From Syntrophorhabdus sp. (GTDB taxonomy: Bacteria; Desulfobacterota; Syntrophorhabdia; Syntrophorhabdales; Syntrophorhabdaceae): DNA of 38,294 nucleotides. Below the pieces are notes generated by a model. That model was not told where the DNA came from, did no database searches, and saw only the letters and a list, made by a program, of their open reading frames with translations. The translations under genes were made by a program, and so were the position numbers. How positions within the stretch are numbered: position 1 is the stretch's first letter; each line of letters starts with the position of its first letter. The DNA lies in contig JAAYAK010000111.1 in assembly GCA_012719415.1 (NCBI GenBank), positions 1 through 38,294 on the forward strand, written 5' to 3'. Positions 24,099 through 33,036 of the stretch are shown here, piece by piece.

Positions 24099-24233
24099 TC
24101 AAACGGCGAGGTTTTTCCTGCCTTTTGCCCGCCTGCGCCTGATCACCTCGCGGCCGGACGCGCTTCTCATTCGCACGAGGAAACCGTGCGTTCTCTTTCT
24201 GCTTTTGTTGTGAGGCTGGTAGGTTCTCTTCAT
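24099..24233 (-). CDS. rpmH: 50S ribosomal protein L34
   Basis: This 44-codon gene is below usual ORF cut-offs but unmistakable. The product starts [20 protein letters not shown] and continues with [20 protein letters not shown]34 is a small ribosomal protein of the large subunit. An upstream ATG (24240) is in another frame. It heads the rpmH-rnpA-yidD-yidC-jag-mnmE cluster. A -35-like TTGACT lies on the minus strand at 24287-24292, with only a weak -10 after it. Confidence 0.97.
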   Translation of the reverse strand: MKRTYQPHNKSRKRTHGFLVRMRSASGREVIRRRRAKGRKNLAV

Positions 24234-24490
24234 CTTTCATCCTTGTTATAATTTGAAATTATTACTTAAACATAAAACTGGTAGGGAGTCAAGATACAAT
24301 GGGCTTGCGGGGCCGGCAAACCCGCACAGGGGCACACGTGTCTGCCCTGCGGGCCAATGGGGTAGAAACACCATTATTATGGAGAGGGTGGTTCGCCGTC
24401 GGACAACGAGCGGGAGCTTGTCGTCGATGAGAGGGAGACTGCCATGCTATTCCCGCGGATATTCTCGTTTTTCCTCATTTGCGTGCTTGC

Positions 24491-24550
24491 GCGCAGACCC
24501 GTGTGCCCGTTTGCGCAAAGCGCAGACCCGTATGCCCTTCGGGCAGACCC
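24491..24550 (+). repeat. direct repeat, 29-base period
   Basis: GCGCAGACCCGTGTGCCCGT (24491-24510) recurs as GCGCAGACCCGTATGCCCTT (24520-24539), with a third partial copy GGGCAGACCC at 24541-24550. CCCTTCGGG forms a small hairpin in the last unit. Confidence 0.65.
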
Positions 24551-24557
24551 TTTCTTC

Positions 24558-24586
24558 TTGATTTTTGGGGGAAAGGCATGTTAAAT
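24558..24586 (+). promoter_or_regulatory. promoter of the EF-G paralog
   Basis: TTGATT (24558-24563) and TTAAAT (24581-24586) are 17 bases apart, about 44 bases before the start codon. Confidence 0.5.
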
Positions 24587-24629
24587 TCACGGGATTTTAA
24601 ACGATTTTTCACCGTCGAAAGGAGTCTTC

Positions 24630-26726
24630 ATGAAAAAGTACGAGCCTGAGGCGATCAGGAATGTTGGTATCTTTTCTCATGGCGGAGAGGGCAAGACATC
24701 GATTGTGGAAGCCATGCTCTTTCTGGCCGGGGAGAACACGAGGCTCGGCAGCGTAGACGAAGGTACCTCCCTTATGGACTACGAGCCGGAAGAAGTGGAG
24801 AGGAAGATCACGATATCCTCCACCCTGGCTTGCTTCGAATGGGCAAAGAACAAGATTAACCTCCTCGATACCCCGGGTGACGACAATTTTATCTCCGACG
24901 CGAAGCTGTGCATGAGGGTTGTCGATACGGCGGTGATCGTCATGAGCGCTGTATCGGGTGTGAAGGTGGGAACGGAAAAGGTCTGGGGATATGCCAGTGA
25001 GTTCGGCGCGGCGGCCGCCATCTTCGTGAACAAGATGGACAGGGAACGCGCCGATTTTGCCAGGACCGTGGAGGATATCCAGAAGAATCTTACAGACAGG
25101 ACATGCCTTGTCGTACAGATGCCGGTGGGTCAGGAAGAGGATTTCAAGGGTGTTGTGGACCTTCTTGCCATGAAGGCCTGCATTTATAAGGGGGACACCT
25201 CCGGCGCGTTCGATGTGGTGGACATACCGGCGGACCAGTTCGACCTTGCCCGGAAGTATCGCGAGAAGCTTGTGGAAACAGCGGTCGAGATGGATGACGA
25301 GGTGATGGAGCGTTACTTGAATGGCGACGAGATAAGCCCCGAGGAGATCGAAAAATGTCTCAAGGCGGGGATCGCGGACAACAAGATCGTTCCCGTCTTT
25401 TGCGGGTCGGCAGCTCGGAACATAGGCATCAACACCTTGCTTGACGGCATAGTGAAGCTTTTTCCGCCGCCTTCGTCCAGAAAAGAGGTCCAGGGTATCG
25501 ACCCGAAGACGGGTGAGAAGGTCTCACGCGAGTCATCGGCCGGACAGCCCTTCAGTGCGCTCATCTTCAAGACAATCACCGACCCCTTCGCGGGCAAGCT
25601 GACACTCTTCAGGGTCTATTCCGGGGAGCTCCATCCCGATATGACGGTGCTGAACGTCCTCAAGGATGAGAAGGAACGGATCGGACAGATCTTCTCTCTC
25701 GTGGGAAAGAAGCAAAAACCCGCGGGCTCGGCAAGCGCGGGGGACATCGCCGTCGTGGCGAAGCTCAAGGATGTTCAGACGGGTGACACCATCTGCGAGG
25801 AGAAGTCAGCCATCAGGTACGAGGGTGTGACGGTGCCGAACCCCGTCATATCCTTCTCCCTGCAGCCCAAGGCAAAAGGCGATGAAGACAAATTGAACAC
25901 GTCGCTGGCGCGGCTTATCGAGGAAGACCAGACGATCAAGTATTCCCGTGACGAGCAGACGAAGGAGTTTCTTCTCTCCGGTATGGGCCAGGTCCATATC
26001 GAGGTCATCGTGGAGAGGATGAAGCGCAAGTTCGGCGTCGAGGTCGAGCTCAAGGATCCGAAGGTGCCTTACAAGGAAACGATCAAAGGGACTACCAAGG
26101 TCCAGGGGAAATACAAGAAACAGTCCGGCGGCAAGGGCCAGTACGGCGACACGTGGCTGGAACTCGCCCCCAAGCCTCGCGGCGAAGGTTTCGAATTCGT
26201 GGACAAGATCGTCGGCGGCGCGATCCCCAGGCAGTATATCCCCGCCGTCGAGAAGGGCATCGTGGAGGCCATGAACCAGGGTATCCTGGCGGGCTATCCC
26301 GTCATCGATTTCAAGGTCACCCTTTATGATGGGTCCTATCACGACGTTGACTCGTCGGAAATGGCGTTCAAGATCGCGGCGTCAATGGGCTTCAAAAAGG
26401 GCCTCGAGATGTGCAAACCGACCCTTCTCGAACCGATCATGAAGATGGAAGTGATCGTGCCGGATGAGAACATGGGCGATATCATGGGCGACATGAATTC
26501 CCGGAGGGGCAAGATCATGGGCGTGGAGACCAAGGGAAGCAACCAGGTGGTCAAGGCGGTGGTTCCCATGGCCGAAGTGCTGAGGTATGCACCCGATCTA
26601 AGGTCTATGACAGGCGGACGCGGGACATTCACCATGGAGTTCTCCCACTATGAGGAGGTCCCGGCACAGATCGCCGACAAGATAGTCGAGGCTGCAAAGC
26701 GCGAGAAAGAGGCACAGGAAAAATAG
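24630..26726 (+). CDS. EF-G-like translational GTPase paralog
   Basis: The 698-residue protein has the full five-domain EF-G layout: P-loop SHGGEGKTS (16-24), switch I ERKITI, G3 motif DTPGD (80-84), NKMD, a SAARN G5-type segment, then domains II-V ending TGGRGTFTMEFSHYEEV. The G3 motif has Asp84 where EF-G, EF-Tu and EF4 have the catalytic His of DTPGH. This fits the 'elongation factor G-like' paralog group rather than the housekeeping FusA. Its role (recycling, stress or another ribosome function) is unresolved. AAGGAG lies 6 bases before the ATG. It stands alone between a promoter and a strong terminator. Confidence 0.9.
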   Translation: MKKYEPEAIRNVGIFSHGGEGKTSIVEAMLFLAGENTRLGSVDEGTSLMDYEPEEVERKITISSTLACFEWAKNKINLLDTPGDDNFISDAKLCMRVVDTAVIVMSAVSGVKVGTEKVWGYASEFGAAAAIFVNKMDRERADFARTVEDIQKNLTDRTCLVVQMPVGQEEDFKGVVDLLAMKACIYKGDTSGAFDVVDIPADQFDLARKYREKLVETAVEMDDEVMERYLNGDEISPEEIEKCLKAGIADNKIVPVFCGSAARNIGINTLLDGIVKLFPPPSSRKEVQGIDPKTGEKVSRESSAGQPFSALIFKTITDPFAGKLTLFRVYSGELHPDMTVLNVLKDEKERIGQIFSLVGKKQKPAGSASAGDIAVVAKLKDVQTGDTICEEKSAIRYEGVTVPNPVISFSLQPKAKGDEDKLNTSLARLIEEDQTIKYSRDEQTKEFLLSGMGQVHIEVIVERMKRKFGVEVELKDPKVPYKETIKGTTKVQGKYKKQSGGKGQYGDTWLELAPKPRGEGFEFVDKIVGGAIPRQYIPAVEKGIVEAMNQGILAGYPVIDFKVTLYDGSYHDVDSSEMAFKIAASMGFKKGLEMCKPTLLEPIMKMEVIVPDENMGDIMGDMNSRRGKIMGVETKGSNQVVKAVVPMAEVLRYAPDLRSMTGGRGTFTMEFSHYEEVPAQIADKIVEAAKREKEAQEK

Positions 26727-26757
26727 CTACGGTGCGCTATAATAATGGTATGAGACG

Positions 26758-26789
26758 GGGCCCCTGAAGAAGGGGCCCTTTTGTTGTTT
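26758..26789 (+). terminator. intrinsic terminator of the EF-G paralog
   Basis: GGGCCCCT (26758-26765) pairs with AGGGGCCC (26771-26778) around a 5-base loop, followed by TTTTGTTGTTT. It lies 32 bases after the stop codon. Confidence 0.9.
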
Positions 26790-26835
26790 CCGCTTCTTGC
26801 ATTGTGAGGGGCAGCGTACGCGACAGGGAGGGCAG

Positions 26836-27285
26836 ATGCGGGCTGTGATCCAGCGGGTCAGGAGTGCTTCCGTAGAAGTGGACGGACGGTGCGTGGGACA
26901 GGTGGGGCCGGGCCTCCTCGTTTTTCTTGGCATCGCCAGAGGCGACGGCGATAGGGACATTGACTGGTTGATCGAGAAGATCGTCAACCTGAGGATATTT
27001 GAGAAGGAGGACGGCAGGTTCGACGAGTCCCTGCTAGACAGGGGCGGTTCCCTTCTCCTGGTATCGCAGTTCACCCTCTATGGCGACTGCGCGAGGGGTC
27101 GACGCCCGTCTTTTTCCGATGCCATGCCGTCGGATGAGGCAAAGGTCCTTTTCGAGACCTTCCTGGAGAGGGCTAGGCTCCGCGTTCCCGACGTTAAGAC
27201 CGGGGTGTTCCAGTCTCACATGGAGGTGACCCTCACGAACGATGGCCCCGTCACCCTGATCATAGACTCCCGGAAACAGCCATGA
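26836..27285 (+). CDS. dtd: D-aminoacyl-tRNA deacylase
   Basis: The 149-residue enzyme hydrolyses D-aminoacyl-tRNAs (and glycyl-tRNA-Ala), clearing mischarged tRNA. Both signature blocks are present: SQFTLYGD (about 79-86) with the catalytic Ser/Gln/Thr region, and GPVTLIIDS near the C-terminus, the cross-subunit Gly-cisPro motif. I use ATG 26836 (MRAVIQRV is the canonical N-terminus; AGGGAGGG upstream) rather than the ATG at 26797. It follows the terminator of the EF-G paralog, so it needs its own promoter, which I could not identify. Confidence 0.95.
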   Translation: MRAVIQRVRSASVEVDGRCVGQVGPGLLVFLGIARGDGDRDIDWLIEKIVNLRIFEKEDGRFDESLLDRGGSLLLVSQFTLYGDCARGRRPSFSDAMPSDEAKVLFETFLERARLRVPDVKTGVFQSHMEVTLTNDGPVTLIIDSRKQP

Positions 27286-27642
27286 CAACGTCTCCGTACT
27301 ACGGAGTATGACGGCAAGGCAACAAAAGTTATACATATCCTCACATTTATCTTGACAACCCTTTCACTACCCTAGTATAAGTATATTTCATCTTAAAGAC
27401 ATACGTTGCATTACGGTTTTGTCGGGGACGGTCGACACATCACAGACGGAGTCATCATCTGATTCCCCGGAATGATCGCTGGCCCATTGTGGACTGGCGA
27501 CGCTTGGGTACTTATGGGTGCGAAGCTCGATGATGGGACTGTTTGAGCACAAGGAACGCGAGACCGGAGTCTACGGAAAGCGTCCCGAAAGGTGTGCGTG
27601 CGTCCCTCCAGCAGGGACCCGGTGTGGGAAGGGTCGGTGCCT
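27286..27642. other. leader region of the giant mosaic gene
   Basis: This 357-base gap contains a good promoter (27352-27381) and about 255 bases of predicted untranslated leader. A small CTCCG/CGGAG hairpin lies at 27292-27306. A 38-codon frame (27530-27646) overlaps the next gene's start but lacks a ribosome site. I could not match the leader to a known riboswitch. Confidence 0.5.
27352..27381 (+). promoter_or_regulatory. sigma70-type promoter of the giant mosaic gene cassette
   Basis: A perfect TTGACA (27352-27357) is followed after 18 bases by TATAAG (27376-27381). The surrounding 60 bases are much more AT-rich than the rest of the window. The start codon is about 255 bases downstream. 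Confidence 0.7.
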
Positions 27643-30600
27643 GTGAACAACATTCATGACAAAGAGGCCCTCAGGGAAGACGGCGGCCGGGGGAACCGCG
27701 GTGTTTCGGACGATGAAGCTGTAAGCGCCGCGCTTCGCTATCTCTTCGGTCTCCAGAGGGACGACGGCGGTTGGGGGACGTCGCAGGACGGACCCAGTTC
27801 CATACACATGACCGCGATGGTCGTAATGCTCCTGAGGCGTTTTCCCCCCGACGAAGACAGGCGTGTCGCCCTGGAAAAGGCTACGGGATACCTCCTGGCG
27901 AGACAATACGGGGACGGAGGTTTTGGAGACGCTTTCTCCACCGTGCACGAGACGGCCCTCGCGAGCCATGCCCTTGAAGGTCTGCTCGATGGCCCGGAAG
28001 CAGTCGTCAAGGCGAAACAATACCTCGTTCGGGCACAATCGGAAAATGGTTCGTGGAACGACGACCTGTACTCCACGGTCCTTGCCCTTGAGGCCTGTGT
28101 GCCTACCGGGGAAGGTCTTGCGGTCACCGGGGCCGGGGAGGGAGAAACGTGGATAGAGGAGGAGGGACACAGGGGTGCAGGGCCGGGCGACGCGGAGGAT
28201 GGGTATCCGGGAGCCGACGGAACGCCGTCGGGCAGCCGCTATAGGGCGGCATCGGACGAGAGCGGTGATGGAGGTACGGCCGCGAAGGGTCAGATCCGGG
28301 GATCGAATGAGCGAACGAAGATCTCCCTCGTTTCGCGCCGGAAGGCCAGCGCCGTTTCCATTCAGGATGCCGTCCAGGATGCCCCTCTCTCGGTCAGGAG
28401 CGTTATTGTGCGGTCTGTCGGGACGGACAGAAAGGAGTACGGTCCGAACGAGACGGTGCGCATATGCTCCACCATCGAGAATCGATCGGAGGCCGACTTC
28501 AGCATCGTTGTCAATGCCCAGCTCGCTGATGCCCGAGGCCATATAGTGGACGTGGCGGCCCATGAAACAGGACCCGCGGTGAAGCTCGGCGCGGGGGCCT
28601 CCGAGCCCGTGATGCTCCTGTGGAACACGGGCATGAGCCAGCCTGGCGCCTACAGCGTTCGTTTCCATGTCGCCGACGCTGCCAGCGGGAGCGTTGTCGA
28701 TGAAAGAAAGCTGGCATTCGTTATCGTTCCCTCTGTCGCCCTCGAGGACCTCGATCTCGTCGTCACCCCCTCGAGCCTCGATCAGTACGAGACGAAAACG
28801 GTGGAGATGCGGCTCACCTTGCAGAACAGGTCCAACACGGACGCTGTCATGAACGTGGAGGTCCTCATGAAGGACCCGGAGGGAACCCGGGTACATGAGG
28901 GACGGGTCGCTGTCGACGTGCCGTCGTCGGTACCGGAGAGGATCCTGGAACTGCCTGCCCTGACGCATGTCTTCGACCGCTGCGGGCAGTACCTGGTGGA
29001 GGTCTCGGTCCGTTCGGGGGAGGTTTTGTGCGGACAGGTGAGGAGTGCCATCCGCGTTGCCCCGGCGACGAGGATCGAGGTCGTCAAGACCGTGGATCCC
29101 GCGACTGTAACCCCCGACGGGGACAAGGAGGTGAGGGTGAGCATCCGCCTCGAAGGCGTGGGTGCGACGGTCAACCCCTCGCTCCTCTCGGCGGTGACGA
29201 ATAGCGGCGGCGACAGGATCCTCCTCAGCTTCGATAAGGCGATGGCACAGCCCGCCGTTGGGGTCCCGATGTTCACGGTCACGGCTGACGGGGTTCCCTG
29301 TGCCGTCCTTAAAGTGCGCCTCAGGGAATCGGACATTACCAGGATCGATCTCGTTCTCGCGGCGCCGGCGGCAAAGGGACAAGAGATCCGTGTGGGCTAT
29401 GCCGGCTCAAGCCTCACGTGCATTGAGGGCAAACCCCTCATGCCCTTTGACGACGAAGAGGTTGCAAACAGGGTTTCGCCGCCCATATTCAACCAGGACG
29501 GATATGGCTTCAGTGGCCCCATCCCGCCGAACCCGCTCACCGTAAGGACGGTGATGACGGGATACGGCGAGTGGCCCCGGGGTTTTTACAAAAACGTCCT
29601 CGCCTTTGCGGGCGCCGTGTTCGACGGCAAGGCCATCTGGATGGTCCCGGCCAATGCCGACAGCGTCGTGAGACTCGAAACGGATACGGGTGAGATGACC
29701 GCATTCAACCACTGGCCGGAGGGGTTTCGCAAGGGCAACCTCGCCTTTGCGGGCGCCGTGTTCGACGGCAAGGCCATCTGGATGGTCCCGGCCAATGCCG
29801 ACAGCGTCGTGAGACTCGAAACGGATACGGGTGAGATGACCGCATTCAACCACTGGCCGGAGGGATTCTCGAAAGGCGGCCACGCCTTCGCCGGAGGTGT
29901 TTTCGACGGTGAATGCCTGTGGATGGTCCCCTCCTATGCCGACAGCGTCGTGAAACTGGATACCGGCACCGGTGAGATGACAAGATACAATGGCTGGCCG
30001 AAGGGGTTTTCAAAGGGCGGATATGCCTTCGCGGGAGGCATCTATGACGGCCGCTTCATCTGGATGGTCCCGGCCAATGCCGACAGTGTTGTGAGGATGG
30101 ACACGCATACGGGCGAAATGAGCGCCTGCGGCGGGTGGCCCGAGGGTCTCGGCAAGGTCGAATACGCCTTCGCCGGAGGTGTTTTCGATGGTCGCTACAT
30201 CTGGCTCGTGCCTTATTATGCCGACCGGGTCGTGAGGGTGGATACCCAGACGGGCGAGATGACCGGTCATCACCAGAGGCCCGAGGGTCTCGGCAAGGTC
30301 GAATACGCCTTCGCCGGTGCCGTTTTCGACGGGCAGGGTGTCTGGATGGTGCCCTTGAACGCCGACCGGATCGTCAGGATAGACAAGGATACGGCAGAAG
30401 CGACGGAGTACCCGGAGTGGCCGCAGGGTTTCATCAAAGGGGTGAACGCCTTCGCCGGGGGTGTCTTCGACGGAGAGTGCATCTGGATGGTACCCTCTTA
30501 CGCGGACAGGGTGGTGCGCATCTCTTCCTTTTCATCCCTGTCCCTTTCGGCCTCCGTTACCGCGAGCGACGCCTTCTCGGCGTACATCAGTCAGGACGAG

Positions 30601-32145
30601 TCCGGGGAAGGCAGGCTGGCCGGCCAGGGAAAGGGGTGGTCCTCCGTCCATACCCTCCACGCCCCCCTTGTCCCCGGTCTCACGAACTACCTGCATGTGA
30701 AGTGCGTCGATACCGCGGGCCCCGTGGCGGCGTTCATGGCGGACATCTTCCTCAATGACGAGAGCTTCCATTTTGCCGACGGGTCGAGACACCTTGTGAC
30801 CTCGGAGGGCGGCTGGCGGGTCTACACCGACAGGTTCGGAGGCACCGAAGGGCCGGTCACGGCTGTGTGCAAGAACGGTGAAGGCTCTTGGTCGACGCGC
30901 TTCGGCATCGACCTCGACGCGAAGTGGATATGGACCGGAAGGGGCGTGGACAGGGGCACGCGGTTCTTTTCCACCCCCATATACTATTCACCCGTCCCCA
31001 TCGCTCCCATGGAGGACGTGGTCATCACCGAAACGGTGGCCGGGGGGAAGGTGACCGTGGATGAACGTTCCTTTACGCGGGAACCCTCGCGGGTCGAACG
31101 GGGAGAGGACGGAACGATCGTTGAATGGCGCCTCGAAGAGTTCAGAGTGGGCCAGCGTGAGGATTTCTCTTTCAACGTGATGCTCAGGGATACGGTTCCC
31201 GGTGAGGAGCGTCTCGTCAACCGTTCTCTCAAGGTGGCTTACAGGGACGTCCGGGGGGCGATGGCCGAGAGGGAATTGGGCTCTTCTCACGTTCGTGTGC
31301 TTTCCTCCCCTTTTGCCGGTTCCATCGGCACACAGCGGCAGGTGTACGGGGTTGGAGAAGATGTGGATATTCTTTGTTCCGTCAGGAATCTGAGCGATCT
31401 TCCCCGGACCCTCGATGTCAGGGTGACGATGGAGGACGCGCAGGGAGTGCTCATCGAGGAGAGTCTTGTAAAAGACGTGCGCTGTGAGCCGGGAGAAGAG
31501 AGGGACATCGACGGACTCGCCTTCAAGCTTGTCGCGACCAATGCCGGGCTTCACAGGCTTCGCCTGCTACTGCATGAAGGTCAGGAAGAAAGAGTTCTGG
31601 CCGCAACCGGTTTCACGGTGGAAGACGTGCCCGCCACGGGGGTCTCCCTGCGCGGTAGCGGCCCGGCAGGTGGGCAGGCAGATACCCCTGACGGGGAGGT
31701 TGACAGCGAGGCCGGAGGGGACGGCAGCGATGGCGGCCTTCCGTCGGAAGGCGTCGGCGGGCAGGCTTCGGAAGAGGGTCTGCCCGAGGGTCTGCCGGAG
31801 GGTCTGGAAGGGACGGTCAACGCACAGCCGAGCCCCATATTCCAGGGGTTATCGGAAACCATCTACTACACGGTGTCACACGGTGCGGGAGGGGACCTCA
31901 CGGGACTCAGCGTGAACGTGGTGATAGCGGAGGGAGAAACGGGAAAGGCCAGGCAGTCGTTCCTGGCGCCTCGCGCCCACTTAAAAGGCGGGTCCTTTGC
32001 CGGGAGCTTCACCTTTTCGACGGGTGCACTGGAGCCAGGCGAGTACATGGTGAAACTGGTGATCTCGCCTGGTTCCGGAAGTGAGGGGCGGGAGATAGCG
32101 GCCACGAGCTTTGTGATCCGCAGGATCGAGATGGTGGTGACCTGA
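27643..32145 (+). CDS. giant mosaic protein: cyclase-like repeats, beta domains, seven-bladed propeller
   Basis: About 1500 residues, not a family I can name. Order: three terpene-cyclase/prenyltransferase-type helical repeats (QRDDGGWG, RQYGDGGFGD, AQSENGSW; about 20-156); a charged linker; three Ig/CARDB-like beta domains (about 245-515); a SwmB-like domain (about 515-625); seven 47-residue repeats, consensus AFAGGVFDG-xx-IWMVP-xx-ADSVVR-x-DTxTGEMT (about 650-962), fitting a seven-bladed propeller; a lectin-like region; two more beta domains; a Gly/Glu-rich linker; a final beta domain. There is no signal peptide or membrane helix. The start is uncertain: GTG 27643 (GGGAAGGG upstream), GTG 27637 or GTG 27592. 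It heads a four-gene cassette. The modules suggest binding or scaffolding rather than catalysis. Confidence 0.85.
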   Translation: MNNIHDKEALREDGGRGNRGVSDDEAVSAALRYLFGLQRDDGGWGTSQDGPSSIHMTAMVVMLLRRFPPDEDRRVALEKATGYLLARQYGDGGFGDAFSTVHETALASHALEGLLDGPEAVVKAKQYLVRAQSENGSWNDDLYSTVLALEACVPTGEGLAVTGAGEGETWIEEEGHRGAGPGDAEDGYPGADGTPSGSRYRAASDESGDGGTAAKGQIRGSNERTKISLVSRRKASAVSIQDAVQDAPLSVRSVIVRSVGTDRKEYGPNETVRICSTIENRSEADFSIVVNAQLADARGHIVDVAAHETGPAVKLGAGASEPVMLLWNTGMSQPGAYSVRFHVADAASGSVVDERKLAFVIVPSVALEDLDLVVTPSSLDQYETKTVEMRLTLQNRSNTDAVMNVEVLMKDPEGTRVHEGRVAVDVPSSVPERILELPALTHVFDRCGQYLVEVSVRSGEVLCGQVRSAIRVAPATRIEVVKTVDPATVTPDGDKEVRVSIRLEGVGATVNPSLLSAVTNSGGDRILLSFDKAMAQPAVGVPMFTVTADGVPCAVLKVRLRESDITRIDLVLAAPAAKGQEIRVGYAGSSLTCIEGKPLMPFDDEEVANRVSPPIFNQDGYGFSGPIPPNPLTVRTVMTGYGEWPRGFYKNVLAFAGAVFDGKAIWMVPANADSVVRLETDTGEMTAFNHWPEGFRKGNLAFAGAVFDGKAIWMVPANADSVVRLETDTGEMTAFNHWPEGFSKGGHAFAGGVFDGECLWMVPSYADSVVKLDTGTGEMTRYNGWPKGFSKGGYAFAGGIYDGRFIWMVPANADSVVRMDTHTGEMSACGGWPEGLGKVEYAFAGGVFDGRYIWLVPYYADRVVRVDTQTGEMTGHHQRPEGLGKVEYAFAGAVFDGQGVWMVPLNADRIVRIDKDTAEATEYPEWPQGFIKGVNAFAGGVFDGECIWMVPSYADRVVRISSFSSLSLSASVTASDAFSAYISQDESGEGRLAGQGKGWSSVHTLHAPLVPGLTNYLHVKCVDTAGPVAAFMADIFLNDESFHFADGSRHLVTSEGGWRVYTDRFGGTEGPVTAVCKNGEGSWSTRFGIDLDAKWIWTGRGVDRGTRFFSTPIYYSPVPIAPMEDVVITETVAGGKVTVDERSFTREPSRVERGEDGTIVEWRLEEFRVGQREDFSFNVMLRDTVPGEERLVNRSLKVAYRDVRGAMAERELGSSHVRVLSSPFAGSIGTQRQVYGVGEDVDILCSVRNLSDLPRTLDVRVTMEDAQGVLIEESLVKDVRCEPGEERDIDGLAFKLVATNAGLHRLRLLLHEGQEERVLAATGFTVEDVPATGVSLRGSGPAGGQADTPDGEVDSEAGGDGSDGGLPSEGVGGQASEEGLPEGLPEGLEGTVNAQPSPIFQGLSETIYYTVSHGAGGDLTGLSVNVVIAEGETGKARQSFLAPRAHLKGGSFAGSFTFSTGALEPGEYMVKLVISPGSGSEGREIAATSFVIRRIEMVVT
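29598..29864 (+). repeat. perfect 126-bp tandem duplication inside the propeller
   Basis: Bases 29598-29723 and 29739-29864 are identical over 126 bases at a 141-base (47-codon) period, covering blades 1 and 2. The remaining blades (to about 30530) have diverged at the DNA level but keep the same period. Confidence 0.9.
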
Positions 32146-32198
32146 CGCGGGGAGGCAACACACCGTCAGGGATAGAACGAGCGTAAAAGGAGGCACTT

Positions 32199-33005
32199 AT
32201 GCCGAACGATTTCATTGGGGATCTTTCAAAAACAAGGCTTCTCGATCTGATATCGCCCCTGCTGAGCAAAAAGAGATCGGGCATGATACAGATCAAGGGA
32301 GGCGAGGTCGGCGAGATCTACATAGAGGGATCGAACATAATCCATGCCAGGACGGGAGACCTGACGGGTGAAGAGGCAGTGCTCGCCATGATGGAATGGA
32401 ACGCGGGACGGGCCACCTTCGACTGGGAGGCGGCGACAGACGAGCAGACGGTCTACATGCCGACGGAACAGCTCCTCATGATCTGGACCAACCGCGAGGC
32501 GGAGTGGGGGAGGATCAGGGAACTCATCCCGTCCCCGAACGTGGTGTTCCGCATCCCCGTCAACGGATGCCCGGACAACAGGAGCGTTCAGGCGAACCAG
32601 TGGAAGGTGCTGGCCCTCTGCAACGGAATGAGATCGGTCTCGGACATCGCCGACGCGCTGGGCTGGCAGCTTTTCGAGACGTCACAGACGTTGCACGGCA
32701 TGGTCCGGGACGGCCTCCTGGAGAAGGCTGCCGAAAAGAGGGTGGAACAGACCGAGCGGGTCCGCAGAACTGTGAACGGTAACTTCTTTCCTCTCATCGA
32801 GAACGAGCTGCGCAAGGCCATGGGTCCCATCGCTCCCATAGTCATCGAGGATAAGCTCGCCGAGTTTGGGGAGTCGAGAGAGGCCTTCCCCGAGGACAGG
32901 CTCTCGCCATTCATTCAGTCCGTCGGCGAAGAGATCTCCGATGGATCGAAGAGGGCCCTGTTCACGCGTCTCATGGCGGAACACCTTGCGCGAAAACAAA
33001 AATAA
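32199..33005 (+). CDS. DUF4388 (PATAN) protein with winged-helix-like middle
   Basis: The 268-residue cytoplasmic protein begins with a DUF4388/PATAN domain (about 4-95): GDLSKTRLLDLISPLLSKK, then SGMIQIKGG, GEIYIEGSNIIHA and EEAVLAMMEW. Residues about 125-180 look like a winged helix (NQWKVLALCNGMRSVSDIAD...LHGMVRDGLLEK). The C-terminal 80 residues form an acidic helical domain (LIENELRKAMGPIAPIVIED) seen in other DUF4388 proteins. PATAN domains are known from PatA-type regulators and gliding or signalling proteins, where they mediate protein contacts. AAGGAGG lies 6 bases before the ATG. It is 53 bases after the giant gene. Confidence 0.8.
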   Translation: MPNDFIGDLSKTRLLDLISPLLSKKRSGMIQIKGGEVGEIYIEGSNIIHARTGDLTGEEAVLAMMEWNAGRATFDWEAATDEQTVYMPTEQLLMIWTNREAEWGRIRELIPSPNVVFRIPVNGCPDNRSVQANQWKVLALCNGMRSVSDIADALGWQLFETSQTLHGMVRDGLLEKAAEKRVEQTERVRRTVNGNFFPLIENELRKAMGPIAPIVIEDKLAEFGESREAFPEDRLSPFIQSVGEEISDGSKRALFTRLMAEHLARKQK

Positions 33006-33036
33006 CTAAATCCTAAAATCTCAGGAGGGGGTTTGC

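Larger units (their letters stand above)
24234..24629. other. divergent intergenic region between rpmH and the EF-G paralog
   Basis: This 396-base gap carries the rpmH upstream region, several GC-rich short symmetries (for example GGGCA...TGCCC at about 24336-24354), a 29-base-period direct repeat (24491-24539) and the EF-G-like promoter. No gene and no DnaA boxes are seen, so there is no sign of an origin here. Confidence 0.55.

Noticed and set aside
24234-24629. Replication origin next to rpmH
   Set aside because: In many bacteria oriC/dnaA adjoins rpmH, but I find no TTATCCACA-type DnaA boxes or dnaA here; the region faces an EF-G paralog instead.
26738-26743. Perfect TATAAT as a dtd promoter
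   Set aside because: No -35 element lies at the right distance, and the EF-G terminator stands between it and dtd.
27388-27642. Known riboswitch (for example c-di-GMP) in the giant gene leader
   Set aside because: The expected conserved cores are not visible; only weak local symmetries are present.
27571-29382. 603-residue open frame on the minus strand
   Set aside because: It lies wholly opposite the giant mosaic gene, has no recognisable domain, and is explained by the high GC of third codon positions.
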